From: Tubiluchus corallicola
Lineage: Eukaryota > Priapulida > Priapulimorpha > Priapulimorphida > Tubiluchidae
DNA length: 64,000 bases
Reading direction: 5' to 3'
NCBI GenBank assembly: GCA_030141605.1
Contig: JAQGDQ010000088.1
Span: 496,001-560,000 of the forward strand
In this document: positions 36,301 through 44,413 of the stretch, one piece after another
Numbering within the stretch: the first letter of the stretch is position 1
Layout of the letters: every line of letters starts with the position of its first letter
Made by a program: the position numbers and the translations under genes
Notes under the pieces: generated by a model
What the model was told of the DNA's origin: nothing
Seen by the model: only the letters and a program-made list of their open reading frames with translations
The model's database searches: none

Positions 36301-38910
36301 ATAAATGCGAACAGTATGAGCATGAGTATGTGTTTACCTGAAAGTCAGGATGTAGTTAATTTGTTTGCCTGTAATCTATCTATTCAGGAGGCAGGCAGGA
36401 ACAGTTAACAAAGCAGCTCGTTGAGTAGCATTAGCGTCTTTGCACAAAAGACTGTTAGTTAACAAAACGGCTCAGTTAGCACTCGAGCTTCGTTCAGCAG
36501 TGTGTTATAATAGAGAATAAGTGAAATAATAGAGCAAAAACAATGCAAACATTGAAGTCATGTTGAGCTTGCCTAGTACCAGAGAGTCAGTTTGTCCAGC
36601 TAGCCTAGTACCAGAGAGTCGGTTTGGGAGATACCAATTGATGAGCCACGGCTCAGCCACCTCCTGATTGGACATTAACGACTCTTTGCTACTCCTTAGT
36701 GACTCTTTCCCACGAGTTTGCTGCATAAAAGGGCGTGATTTTGAGCACATTTCATCATTTTTCTGCTGCTAGGAAAATCTTTGCTAGTTTTCGCTGCGAT
36801 TTTAGCTATATTTCTTAAACGATGTCGAGGCAGTCCAATCTGACTTCATTTTTCAAGTCCAACCGTGTTCCCGACCCAGGTTCTACGGCGTCTGTATCTA
36901 CTGTAACGTCGATTCCAACAGAACGAATCCAAAAGGATGAGTACATCCGTCGAGGGCCATTGCGGGACGTAGTGGATGCATACCCAAAGACCAAAATGGG
37001 AGGAAAATCGAGATCATTTCAGGGTCAGTTGTTCAACGATAGGTCATGGTTGGAATACGTAAAGGATATTGATGCTCTGCGTCGTTGGTTCTGCGTCGGA
37101 TTCCTGACAGCTGATAAATACTTAATTAAATTTTAATTTAATTTTTAATTTTAATTAAGTTTCCGTTGCTATAGCTTTAAGTTAAATGCCATGTTAAATA
37201 AATCGTTTTTCTTGCACGCAAAATACTGTTTATTTTTTTTTCAAAATTAAATTTTCAAAATTTAAAATTAAAATTTAAACAGTTAAAATCCGCCATTATA
37301 GTCGGGCCCCCCCAATTTTTTTGGGTGCACGACGCCCCTGGCTTTTGCCTTAAAAATGTAAAATTTATTTGCTCTGGGAGGGTAACCGCCTCCCCGCTCA
37401 TGACTCCCGTCTCGTACGCCTATGATTGACAAACATGTCCATGCAATCAAAAAGGAAAGACTACGTTAAAAGGATTGTTCTTGCTATTAAAATGCAGTAA
37501 AGTGGAGACAGGCGATATACACCTTGTTTTACTATAATATTGTCCTACACATTTTATTTCTGGTGAACGACATACTGTGGATTTTGTTTCAAAGAACACC
37601 AAAAAATCTTTTCACTGAGTCACAGAACATCTAAAACAACGTTCAATTCCATTTAAATTTTTGCTGTATTCCGAGATCCTAAAGCATATGTGTAGATTCA
37701 AAATTTATCTACATGGATTTATTTCAAACTGCATTAAGTAAAACAAATTCGCTTACAACACATTAACTCAATTTACTGCCTCTCTTTTTTCAATTTCTTC
37801 TATTACAGAGTTCTGTGCTAACATCAGGCAGAGCGCATGAGCTAATAATGCTTCAGTTGTACTATTGTGATTGTACTTTTGCACGTGATTGTTATCGTTT
37901 TTCAGTTCAGCAATATAGTAATTATGGTAATCAGCATTTTTGACGCTTTTAACCTTTCTGCAAAAAGACCATCACAAATTATAACTTGTAGCTCCTAGCA
38001 GACTCATTATAAAATCTGCCAAAAACACCGATTTTCTAGATCTAACTTTTGTTATATAATAACTTCCAGGAAAGTAAAAGTCACTTTTTCCAGTGACAGG
38101 AAACAATGAATATTTAAAAAGTGCAATATGATTTGAATAAAATTTCATTAATAACGTATTAGGCCTTCAAGTGTACTCTATCAATGCTAATACGAGCTAC
38201 CAGACATGTAAACGTTTACGTAAATTGGAAAGTAAAGTTAATCATCTTCTCTTCCTGCTACCGACAGAGCAGTTAACACAGATGCAGCGATGAGCATCTA
38301 GCCTGCAGCGTATTGTATAGGGTGATCCGAATAAAAGATTGAGCATTTCAATACAGAATTGGTTGCTCTAAGGAATATAGAAGTCTTGAAAGGAAGATTA
38401 AATACTTGAAAAAAGATAAATAAGAAAAGCCGACAATTTAATTATTAAATTAACTGCCCTGCAATTGAAAACGCTAGTCATCGATTTAAAATAATTACAA
38501 CGTATTATCATATCTTGGAGCCCTAACTAGTTTTCAGTTCATAATATCTTGTAATAGCACACGTCATGTATACTATATAATACCATAATAATCAACTTAG
38601 ATAGCAATTTCCTCACAGTGGTATTAATAATGTAAACTAGGTGTCAGTAAGTGATAACTATAAGCAAGTGGAATATTTTTCACTTGACATGTTTAAGTTT
38701 ATACGATGGTACATGAATTGGATGCTGCACGTTGCAAAATAGATGAACATTTGAACTACACAAGAAAATCTAGTACAGAAAGCATAGTCATAACTTGAAT
38801 AATACGTCATTAGAAGCTTTATCTGACGCCGTAAGCTGTATACAAATAAAAAACAAACTTTAGGAAGACTTACCAGAGCATGTCCAGATTATCCATAATG
38901 AAAAAGCCAT
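8629..38910 (-). CDS. Neto: Neto-type CUB/LDLa transmembrane protein (whole gene)
   Basis: Nine coding exons join to an 862-residue protein: 38874-38910, 33891-34067, 27549-27652, 26744-26912, 22676-22815, 20228-20447, 17999-18121, 11995-12164 and 8629-10077. Phases agree at all eight junctions. Order: short hydrophobic leader (1-13), CUB1 (about 38-157, Cys 38, 66, 100, 122), CUB2 (about 164-281, Cys 164, 198, 225, 246), LDLa (285-320, six Cys), transmembrane helix (343-364), Cys6 (365-370), basic stop-transfer, long tail. This order, and the LDLa core CINKTLVCNG, match the family neuropilin and tolloid-like, known as auxiliary subunits of kainate-type (vertebrates) and neuromuscular (fly) glutamate receptors. 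The tail is much longer than in vertebrate NETO1/2 (whole proteins about 530 residues). N-glycosylation motifs occur at 40, 62, 131, 178 and 300. The upstream start remains the least certain part. Confidence 0.93.
10078..11994 (-). other. Neto intron 8
   Basis: A 1.9-kb intron, phase 0. Apart from the pentanucleotide repeat near 11,560 I see nothing of note. Confidence 0.75.
11560..11612 (+). repeat. pentanucleotide tandem repeat (ATGAY)n
   Basis: About ten imperfect copies of ATGAT/ATGAC in a row, within Neto intron 8. Confidence 0.75.
11995..12164 (-). CDS. Neto: Neto exon 8: transmembrane segment
   Basis: Acceptor TTTCAG|CCCC at 12165/12164 and donor CTTCAG|GTAATA at 11995/11994. It encodes residues 325-380: a short Ser/Thr-rich stalk, a 22-residue hydrophobic helix starting at VVYLIAGVAGG and ending in a run of Ile/Val, then six consecutive cysteines, then RKRAQRR. 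The basic cluster directly after the cysteines sets the C-terminus in the cytosol (type I topology). The upstream junction is phase 1 (G|CC gives Ala), the downstream junction phase 0. Confidence 0.93.
12165..17998 (-). other. Neto intron 7
   Basis: A 5.8-kb intron. It contains the hairpin MITE at 16273-16479 and a lone hAT-like terminus near 14711. No other exon is supported; small open frames near 13.7-14.8 kb and 16.6-17.6 kb look random. Confidence 0.7.
16273..16479. mobile_element. hairpin-rich MITE, TA-flanked (pogo/Tigger-like ends)
   Basis: The ends read TATTAGGACCATGATATCC on the left and, on the opposite strand from the right, TATTAGGGTCGTTATATCC. The imperfect terminal inverted repeats continue into ATTATAAAAAA. 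Inside are three to four units with palindromic cores such as CTGATTATAACCAG followed by TTTTTTATAATCG. A TA dinucleotide flanks each end, as expected for Tc1/mariner-superfamily insertion. There is no coding capacity. The class assignment rests on TIR style only. Confidence 0.6.
17999..18121 (-). CDS. Neto: Neto exon 7: LDLa domain
   Basis: Acceptor TATAG|GCATG at 18122/18121; donor CTTG|GTTAGT at 17999/17998. Forty whole codons, phase 1 on both sides, hold one complete LDL-receptor class A module with Cys 285, 293, 298, 305, 311 and 320 and the C-terminal acidic motif DWDEREC that normally helps bind calcium. The stretch CINKTLVCNG is almost the same as in vertebrate NETO proteins (from memory), and includes an N-glycosylation site. 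A symmetric phase 1-1 exon is usual for shuffled extracellular modules. Confidence 0.95.
18122..20227 (-). other. Neto intron 6
   Basis: A 2.1-kb intron with no repeat or exon that I recognise. Confidence 0.7.
20228..20447 (-). CDS. Neto: Neto exon 6: CUB2 second half
   Basis: Acceptor GATGCAG|ATTTATC at 20448/20447; donor AAGTG|GTAAGT at 20228/20227. Encodes residues 210-282: IYLKLDYVRLL, then Cys 225 and Cys 246 (the second disulfide pair of a CUB domain), YDGN, and the closing strand FQGSFTMYRS. It starts in phase 0 and ends in phase 1. The open frame extends further upstream into intron sequence, but the CUB pattern fixes the acceptor. Confidence 0.93.
20448..22675 (-). other. Neto intron 5
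   Basis: A 2.2-kb intron, phase 0. Positions 21,780-22,050 contain repeat-like phrases (TTCCTATAAAGTTTCA twice, a 'CATCTTGAATTTAAAATGGC' segment) that suggest an old interspersed repeat. The 86-codon open frame at 22248-22508 has no supporting features. Confidence 0.6.
22676..22815 (-). CDS. Neto: Neto exon 5: CUB2 first half
   Basis: This short exon has no ORF long enough to stand out. Acceptor CTATTATAG|ACTGTG at 22816/22815; residues 164-209 run from CVTVIEGKEEGYINNST to DCGWDIQVPVGYN. This is the CUB opening: first Cys, the N-glycosylated strand, and the C-W-x-I-x-x-P-x-G block. I chose the donor AAT|GTAACT at 22676/22675 because it keeps phase 0 and gives VGYN-IYLKLDY. The alternative GTAAAA donor a few bases downstream would create a stop codon at the junction. 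Confidence 0.9.
22816..26743 (-). other. Neto intron 4
   Basis: A 3.9-kb intron, phase 1. It contains one copy of the GC-ended repeat at 25230-26340, a (TA)n tract at 25398-25420 and a strongly purine-rich plus strand at about 23,090-23,290 and 23,700-23,900. Confidence 0.7.
25230..26340 (+). repeat. interspersed repeat with GC-rich ends, copy 1
   Basis: Both ends are G-rich with repeated phrases such as GGGATCGGGG, GGTTCGGG and GGGATTTGAG, while the middle is AT-rich. A related copy lies inverted at 56035-57118. Shared blocks include ATTTTAGCTC, ATGATTCACCCA, and an AAAACT-AAAGTAAA stretch followed by the G-rich end. It has no readable protein. The class is unknown. Confidence 0.55.
26744..26912 (-). 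CDS. Neto: Neto exon 4: CUB1 second half
   Basis: Acceptor TTTCGCAG|GTCAG at 26913/26912; donor CCTT|GTAAGT at 26744/26743. Encodes residues 107-162: VRDGRMGYAPLLGHFCGD with the fourth CUB cysteine at 122, the STGRYMWLIFHSD strand and GFHAVYTFLPSP. This block is the closest to vertebrate NETO of the whole protein (from memory: V-R-D-G, LLG/IIG, FCG, S-S/T-G-R-F/Y). Phase 0 at entry, phase 1 at exit; the split codon T|AC gives Tyr 163. Confidence 0.94.
26913..27548 (-). other. Neto intron 3, with long dinucleotide repeat
   Basis: The shortest Neto intron (636 bp), phase 0. About a quarter of it is the pyrimidine-CA-pyrimidine tract at 27238-27440. Confidence 0.8.
27295..27385 (+). repeat. (CA)n microsatellite flanked by CT-rich tracts
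   Basis: About 45 uninterrupted CA units, with CT/TTTC-rich sequence on both sides (27238-27294 and 27386-27440). On the Neto sense strand this is (TG)n within purine-rich flanks, starting about 160 bp downstream of exon 3. Confidence 0.97.
27549..27652 (-). CDS. Neto: Neto exon 3: CUB1 middle
   Basis: Acceptor TTTGCAG|CTCC at 27653/27652; donor TTAGAG|GTAAGC at 27549/27548. Encodes residues 73-106: PASMVVQLDFRNQFHVE, a Ser/Leu-rich loop, Cys 100 and PYDFLE. Joined to exon 2 it gives the CUB core C-V-R-I-I-E-A-P (split codon G|CT = Ala 72), and to exon 4 it gives YDFLE-VRDG. Both joints reproduce the expected CUB consensus. Confidence 0.93.
29150..29305 (-). mobile_element. tRNA-derived SINE, copy 1
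   Basis: Read on the minus strand, the head looks like a decayed tRNA: A-box-like GATGGCTTGAGGAG (29266-29280), then B-box-like GGTTGAAATTC (29229-29239). The body continues with GTGTATTCCAACTTTT, which is shared with the plus-strand copy at 29,550. There is no intact tRNA fold, so I do not call it a tRNA gene. Confidence 0.5.
29490..29640 (+). mobile_element. tRNA-derived SINE, copy 2
   Basis: On the plus strand the segment TCCGCCTTGTATGCAGAAGG, then B-box-like GTCTCAAATCC (29550-29560), then GGCTGTAATCCAACTTTTG aligns with copy 1. The A-box region (about 29507-29520) is poorer. The two copies point away from each other. Confidence 0.5.
33891..34067 (-). CDS. Neto: Neto exon 2: CUB1 start
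   Basis: Acceptor ATTTTCAG|GTGAAAAG at 34068/34067; donor CGAAG|GTAATT at 33891/33890. Encodes residues 14-71: a polar linker with a basic pair (about 14-37), then Cys 38, FTIGNPEMKAF, the CUB hallmark YTPNYPHNYPNN and Cys 66. An N-glycosylation site is at 40. It is entered and left in phase 1. In Neto proteins this first CUB is the one most needed for receptor binding in the literature; here that is only inferred. Confidence 0.93.
36156..37340 (+). mobile_element. hAT transposon, internally deleted, 8-bp TSD
   Basis: The ends are CAGTGGCGTCGTGCC and, from the right on the opposite strand, CAGGGGCGTCGTGCA (13 of 15 match). Both are flanked by the identical 8-bp direct repeat GCTTTTGC (36148-36155 and 37341-37348). 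An 8-bp target duplication with CAG-starting inverted repeats is diagnostic of the hAT superfamily. At 1,185 bp it is far too short for a full transposase and encodes only an N-terminal piece. A 33-bp direct repeat lies near 36571-36625 (GCCTAGTACCAGAGAGTC twice). Confidence 0.93.
36822..37136 (+). pseudogene. hAT transposase N-terminal remnant (TTF-type finger)
   Basis: A 104-codon open frame. The first ~45 residues are Ser/Thr-rich and disordered. Residues ~46-95 (PLRDVVDAYPKT, then KSRSFQGQLFNDRSWLEYV and RWFCVGF) resemble the TTF-type zinc finger that opens many hAT/ZMYM-like transposases. The catalytic DDE core and the dimerisation domain are missing, and the frame ends right where the element becomes AT-rich. 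It is not expected to be functional as a transposase; whether it is translated is unknown. Confidence 0.65.
38874..38910 (-). CDS. Neto: Neto exon 1: signal peptide start
   Basis: ATG at 38910 in a good context (AAGCCATGG) encodes MAFSLWIIWTCS plus one base before the donor CTCTG|GTAAGT at 38874/38873. The phase-1 end fits exon 2 exactly (G|GT = Gly 13). The peptide is hydrophobic as a secretion signal should be, but short. A good acceptor (CTATTTCAG|CTC) lies at 38922/38921, so this exon also carries the end of the 5' UTR or, less likely, more coding sequence from an upstream exon. Confidence 0.75.
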
Positions 38911-39701
38911 GGCTTGTAGAGCTGAAATAGAAAAAATGGGAATGTTACAAAACATTCACAAATAGATAGTACTGATTACAATGGCAGATGCTCGAAGGAG
39001 AGGATATCTACAAAGAATGTTGAAATTATTGAAAACTTATTAAACGTGGAACTAAAAGAGTAATTAGTCAAGATTATAATGATGTGGGGAGTATTTGGCA
39101 AGGGTTACTATTCTTTGTTCTGATGCGTAGTCACCATTCGCTTGCAAAGAACATTCGATGGTATGCGATTTCTCATTTTTGAGCGATTTAGCAAAATTTT
39201 TATACGTAGCTCTGATTGCACCTATACAGAAGCAACCCGAGTTTGGAAGTGTAACTCATTGCACTTTAATACAGTATAGTGGGTGTAATTGTCCCTAGAA
39301 GTAATTTTTTAAATTGTAAAAAGGTAATGTAGACACCCTGTATAAGCAATATAAGCCTAATTATTATGAAAGAATGGTTGCTGTCTTTTCGGCGCAGATT
39401 AATGAGTTTTGTTGAGAGCCAGAATTTAAGTGGGATTAACATTTCAAAGATAAGAGATTTCCATCTTCGCTAAGCTTTCAACGAGAGTGTGGTTTTCATT
39501 CGCGGATTCACAGTCTTCTAACAGAATATGCAATATTTTAAACGAGCGAACATTTCGTCAAATACAAATGATACACATTTAGCAATCCTAAACAAGAATA
39601 ATAGAATAACGAGTACAAAACCCTTATTTAACCGCAATATTCTCCAAATAGAAACTGGGAGATCGAAACAATAGGGAGAAGGGAAGACACACCGTGACGC
39701 A

Positions 39702-39852
39702 CACATGCGCACGCACGCATGCACCTACGCACACACGCACGCGCACACACACGCACACGCAGCACACGCACACACACACACACACAGAGGGAGAGAGAGA
39801 GAGACAGACAGAAGGAGGAAAGTAGAGAGAGACAGACAGAGAGACAGAAAGA

Positions 39853-39902
<50 letters not shown>
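39702..39902 (+). repeat. compound (CA)n-(GA)n microsatellite
   Basis: CA/CG-rich interrupted repeats run to about 39787, then GAGACAGACA-type and finally pure (GA)n to 39902. The arginine/glutamate- or serine/leucine-rich open frames across it are artefacts of the repeat. Confidence 0.95.
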
Positions 39903-39903
<1 letters not shown>

Positions 39904-42900
39904 GTAGTGTAGATTTTGGGGTGATTAAACGAGAACCGCCTGACGTTCTTCTCACAATATAATTTTCTGTTTTCAGCCCGTTAACAAGGAAGCCCGTGAT
40001 AGTTTTGCCGAAACGCAAATTCGCTCCAGATGGCTTCAGTTTGTAGGGCAATTCCTGATTATTTTCGAGGGAAAAGCTGCCAAGTTTACCATAAATTGTG
40101 CACTGCCCAACACTTTGTCAGGAAAATCGGTTTGTTGTCATAGCAAAATCAAGAGAGGACCCTTTGGTAAACCCGGTTTCGTAGCAATATATGTTAAAAT
40201 AAAACATCATTACATAGATCAGTGTTTACCCTATCATGGTTTTGTCTATTTACTATAGTTTAAATTATTGTACAGCGTTGCACAAGTTGCTTTTCTAAAG
40301 TAATTTTATTAATCAGATGCTATGCAGGTCTTAGTAAAAAGACCAAATAAATTTGGAGTGTACCTTGTCACAACAAGCCACATATCAGAACGTTTCACTT
40401 CAGTATATTTCAAGATACAATTAAATAACAAGATACATACAAAATTAAAACAGAGTTGAAGTTGCTTGCTATACTTCGGATATTTAGATTAATTGTGGAT
40501 TAACTTACTGTCAAATTTACGGCCTTATTTACGTAAATATTTTTCTGTACGGTACTCAGTTACTAAGTGTAGTTGTAAAAGGAATAAATTGAAAAATCCT
40601 TTTGCTGTTTTCGTCATTTTCATTTTCAGCATTGACCGCATTTACGCACTTTATTACCTAGTTACAGTGCAAAATCATTTTTCGAGTAATGGCGGACATA
40701 ATCATTTTCAGGCTTCTCACATATTCTGGTAATCTTAGAAATATCACCATTGTTTTCTTTCACCTTAAAAATGTATGTGTACCAGCAGAGTTCAGCTTTC
40801 TTTAGACATTTTTTTGCTGAGCTATATAGCAAAAGACATTATTTTCTGGGTAACTGTCGAGAGTTTCTTGCAGCTTTTGATGTGATTTTCCACCAACTTG
40901 TCTGTGCTAGATTTTTAATTTATTATTAGCACATTTTTCTGTACTAGATACAGGTGAAAACAATTTTATATGCGAATAAAACCACCTCTAAAAGTCAGTA
41001 GGTTTTTCTCTTCATTCCTCTGGCACACAAAATTAATGTATTCTTTTAAAACATTTTAAAGTATACTATTAAGGCGCCTGTTTTTAACTGGGCCGGCCTT
41101 ACTGGAAATAATTTGGTGGGCCTCAGGCTTCTGGCTAGTCTGTAGAATCGTATAAAATCATTATAGGCTTGACGTTTCTATGACAGAATGGAAAGCAATT
41201 GCAAAGTTCGGTGCGTGCGACTTAATGACCAAACAGCCACATTTTGAAACAAAATTGCACAATGTAAGCCCGGCAGTATGATTTGGTAGATCACCACTGT
41301 GTGTTAAGGGATCACTTAGTTTAATGACTGCGAAACGATTTACTAAAAATCATTTTGGAAAGGTCCCATTTTATGACTTGTGCTTTCTCACAGTTCACTT
41401 ATATTGAAGATTTAAAAAAAACAGTAAAAAATAGAAACGCCTACAGGTGTTCTGCTCTGCTAGTTAAATTTAGTAGAAATTATCTTTTAAAATGTTTATG
41501 TAATAGCTGCAGAAGCTTAAAAATGATGACAGTAATGGCTGGGGTAATTGATATAGCAAAAAAATTTGTAGCTAACGCTATTGTTGTGGGTATATATGGA
41601 TGGACCAAGGCCTAAAAGTAGATTACTCTCCCCCCCCTCTCTCTCTATATATATATATATGTATACGTTGTCACTCGGGGACTCGGGGCCTCAGAGAAAT
41701 TTTCCGACTGGCTTAAAAAGGTCCTGGACTTTTTTAGAGATTTTTTTTGCAGTGACAGCCTGTCGTAAGCGAACTTCAATACAATCCTACAAGAAATGTT
41801 GTGCCTTCAGCTGACAGGAAAGAAGTACTTCTTTAAAATAAAACGCTCGTGACTTTATGATATATTTGTCAAGCAGTTATCAAACACACCGTTTTGTCTA
41901 CAAACTTATCATAACTGATCAGGGAATTAGAATCCCACGGCTGTTTTTGTAGGAAAGCAGAGGAAATCAATACCGCGTAACCTGTCTTTTAATATTTTAT
42001 AAGAAGAAGAACAGTTAAACAGCAGGTGCGCACATACAGAAAACACGGATGTACATCACAGTACATGTAAGGTTTTCCTCAGGCAGCGTCCCCATGAGTT
42101 CCCTGGAGGTATTTTTTGCAGTTCTGTTCCGCATACTATAAGCCGAGATCCATCAGTTTACAAATGTCTACTACATTCATATGGCTGCGGTTGGAGCAGA
42201 GCTTAGTTGAATATCAAGGATAACTCTGAACTGGCAGAGTCACTGTGAAAGCATGGGTAACCATATTTGGATACACTCCTTAATAAGAGATCTAGCTGGA
42301 GAAACTTCCAGGAAAAATTTTCCCGGTAATCAACCATCCACTTACTTCCTAGCCAAAAAAAAACAATATTACCTTTCAGCTATTCCTCACTTTGTACTAA
42401 TAATTAGCTTGGCACAATGATATTCTATATTTTGTGGACTAGTAGGCTTAGCTTTTATTCTAGACAACGCACAGCTTGTTTGAAGCCACACTAACGCCAA
42501 GCATTTCCTGCTAATAAGCTGTTTTTATCATACCTAATTTAAACGATGCAAGTTTGACGACAATTTAAGACCAAATTTAATTAACACTCGCTGAAACTCG
42601 CTGTGTGTAAAATTACTGCGTGCGTCAACGCAAGGAAATAGAATTTTATCAGGGAAAATTTTTACAGCAGACACTACGTGGAATCTTCGAGTAACACTGA
42701 TTACTGCTCTTCAAAAAGCACGATGTTTGCTGAGTTCCACACTATGCAGTTGGTCAAGGACTGAAAAATTAGCTATATAGACTAAAATTTTTATTCTTAT
42801 AATAAACCTTATTTTTCATGCACAGCGATGTTAATATCGAATAATGTAAGGCAGCTTATACTGCTACTTTTCAGTCTGCCTTTATGCAACTTGACTGCTC

Positions 42901-44371
42901 TATTGTAAATTAAACAAATTTATATTATCTCTATAAGAATTTTACTTTTAGCAAACCTCTCTCCACAAAGTTTAATTTAACAAAATTATTTCGTTAAATT
43001 TTACTGTTATTTGTGTATTTGGCTTATTATTTTTCTCATAAAAAATTCCGTTAGCTTCTTCTTGTAACAAAATTTCGGGCAGTCTTCACGATTTCTTGAA
43101 TAAGAATATTCTAAATAGAAAGATAGATTGTTATTATGTGGTTAGAATAATTCACTTTTAGTAAAGTTACATCGGCTGCATCCACAAAATTTAATGTTCG
43201 TGCTCTGTCACGTCAACAGATTTTCGTTTATTGTGTGTAAGTCTAATATGTTTCCACGCGGAGTAAAATTTTCAATATGAGTGTTGGATGAATTAGAAAA
43301 ACTGTGTATTATACAGAATTATATAGTTTATAATATAGAATACGGCTTAAGTCTTTAGTGTGCCATCACTTACCCAAATAAATTTCAAGATTCCCAATCA
43401 CAACGTCATTCAATGACTGATCACTGATGTTCATTTAATTAGCGCTCATTCACTGATTGACTATTATGTAGGAATAATTGGCGCAATTTCATTACAGTTG
43501 TATCAATACCCAAATCCACTAAGATGAATCATGGGCAACTTCCGGCCGTTTATATACTAATGACTGGCGAATTTGTCAACAATAAAGGGAAGATTTGGAC
43601 GAATGGGTGCAAATTATAGATAAAACGTAATTTGACTGCGCGTACATGTTCATTACACTAGAAGAAAATGGTGCTATGGTAAGAGCTGAAAATTTTTTGA
43701 CACATTAAATTATTTTCGCCCTCTTCTTGAAAGTTTCTTCCAGATCGTCGGCCATAGAGCTAGATCGGGTGATTCAGGCTGAATTGTAAATATAGGCTAA
43801 CTCACAGGAGACGTGTATTTCCGGTTTGCGCGCGTTGAAGTCTGGCAAAAGCAGGGATAGCCATACAGGATTTATTTTAGTTGTTTTTAGAGATTTCTAG
43901 TTGTAAACCGAGTACCAGCATTATTGGGCAAATTTTTTAAATAATAAAAACAAAACTTAGAAACTTTTCTTTCTGACGTGCCAGTGGTTATGTCGCAGTG
44001 AATATTACGGCTATAAAATAAGCGTAGCTATAAGGGCAGAGTAACCGTCAGGTCCTGTATTACAAAACATTCCAAATTTATCCGCGCTTATTATCCATAG
44101 TACACAATCACAGAGAAGTGAGCGCTTCATCAAAGTTCTAAACTAGAAAACTCTGCTAGGCCAAGGCGATAAGGCGTCGCAGTTCGTATTGCACTATATC
44201 TTGAAATCCCCGTTTAGGCTGTTGTGTGCCCCCCCCCCCGTGAATGTCATGCCTTTCTGATAGTCTAGATACGCGTGCATGACATCTTTACATGATATCG
44301 ATAAAATTCAACTAGGATTCTTGAGTGGTACGCTTCCATATGACCTTTTATTTGATACTTTACCTATATCA

Positions 44372-44413
44372 GTACCCGGATCTATTACTCCTGTACCCGG
44401 ATCTATTATGCAC
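44372..44413 (+). repeat. two-copy 21-bp direct repeat
   Basis: GTACCCGGATCTATTA occurs at 44372 and 44393, giving a 21-bp period, in otherwise unique sequence. Confidence 0.8.

Larger units (their letters stand above)
35278..37430. mobile_element. ~2.15-kb insertion in the duplicated unit
   Basis: Defined by comparing the two copies of the tandem repeat. The left end is GTCAACTTT; the right end is CTATGATTGAC followed by AAACATG. GTCAA/TTGAC may be short inverted ends and AAAC a short target duplication. Without the internal hAT it is about 960 bp. It has no readable gene and its class is unknown. The last ~10 bp (to 37440) are unclear because ATG occurs twice. Confidence 0.65.
34203..38033 (+). 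repeat. ~850-bp tandem duplication, second copy split by insertion
   Basis: Copy 1 is 34203-35053. Copy 2 is 35055-35277 plus about 37441-38033 and is almost identical to copy 1. Between the two parts of copy 2 lies inserted DNA (35278 to about 37430/37440). Copy 2 lacks a 36-bp stretch found in copy 1 at about 34500-34535. The unit period is 852 bp. The order of events is readable: duplication first, then insertion. Confidence 0.92.
34068..38873 (-). other. Neto intron 1
   Basis: A 4.8-kb intron, phase 1. Most of it is the split tandem duplication with nested insertions at 34203-38033. Outside that nothing is recognised. Confidence 0.7.

Noticed and set aside
39705-40051. Open frames rich in Arg/Glu, His/Thr or Ser/Leu
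   Set aside because: They are translations of a CA/GA microsatellite. The same holds for those at 27196-27473 and 57177-57535 and the poly-Ile frame at 47262-47450.
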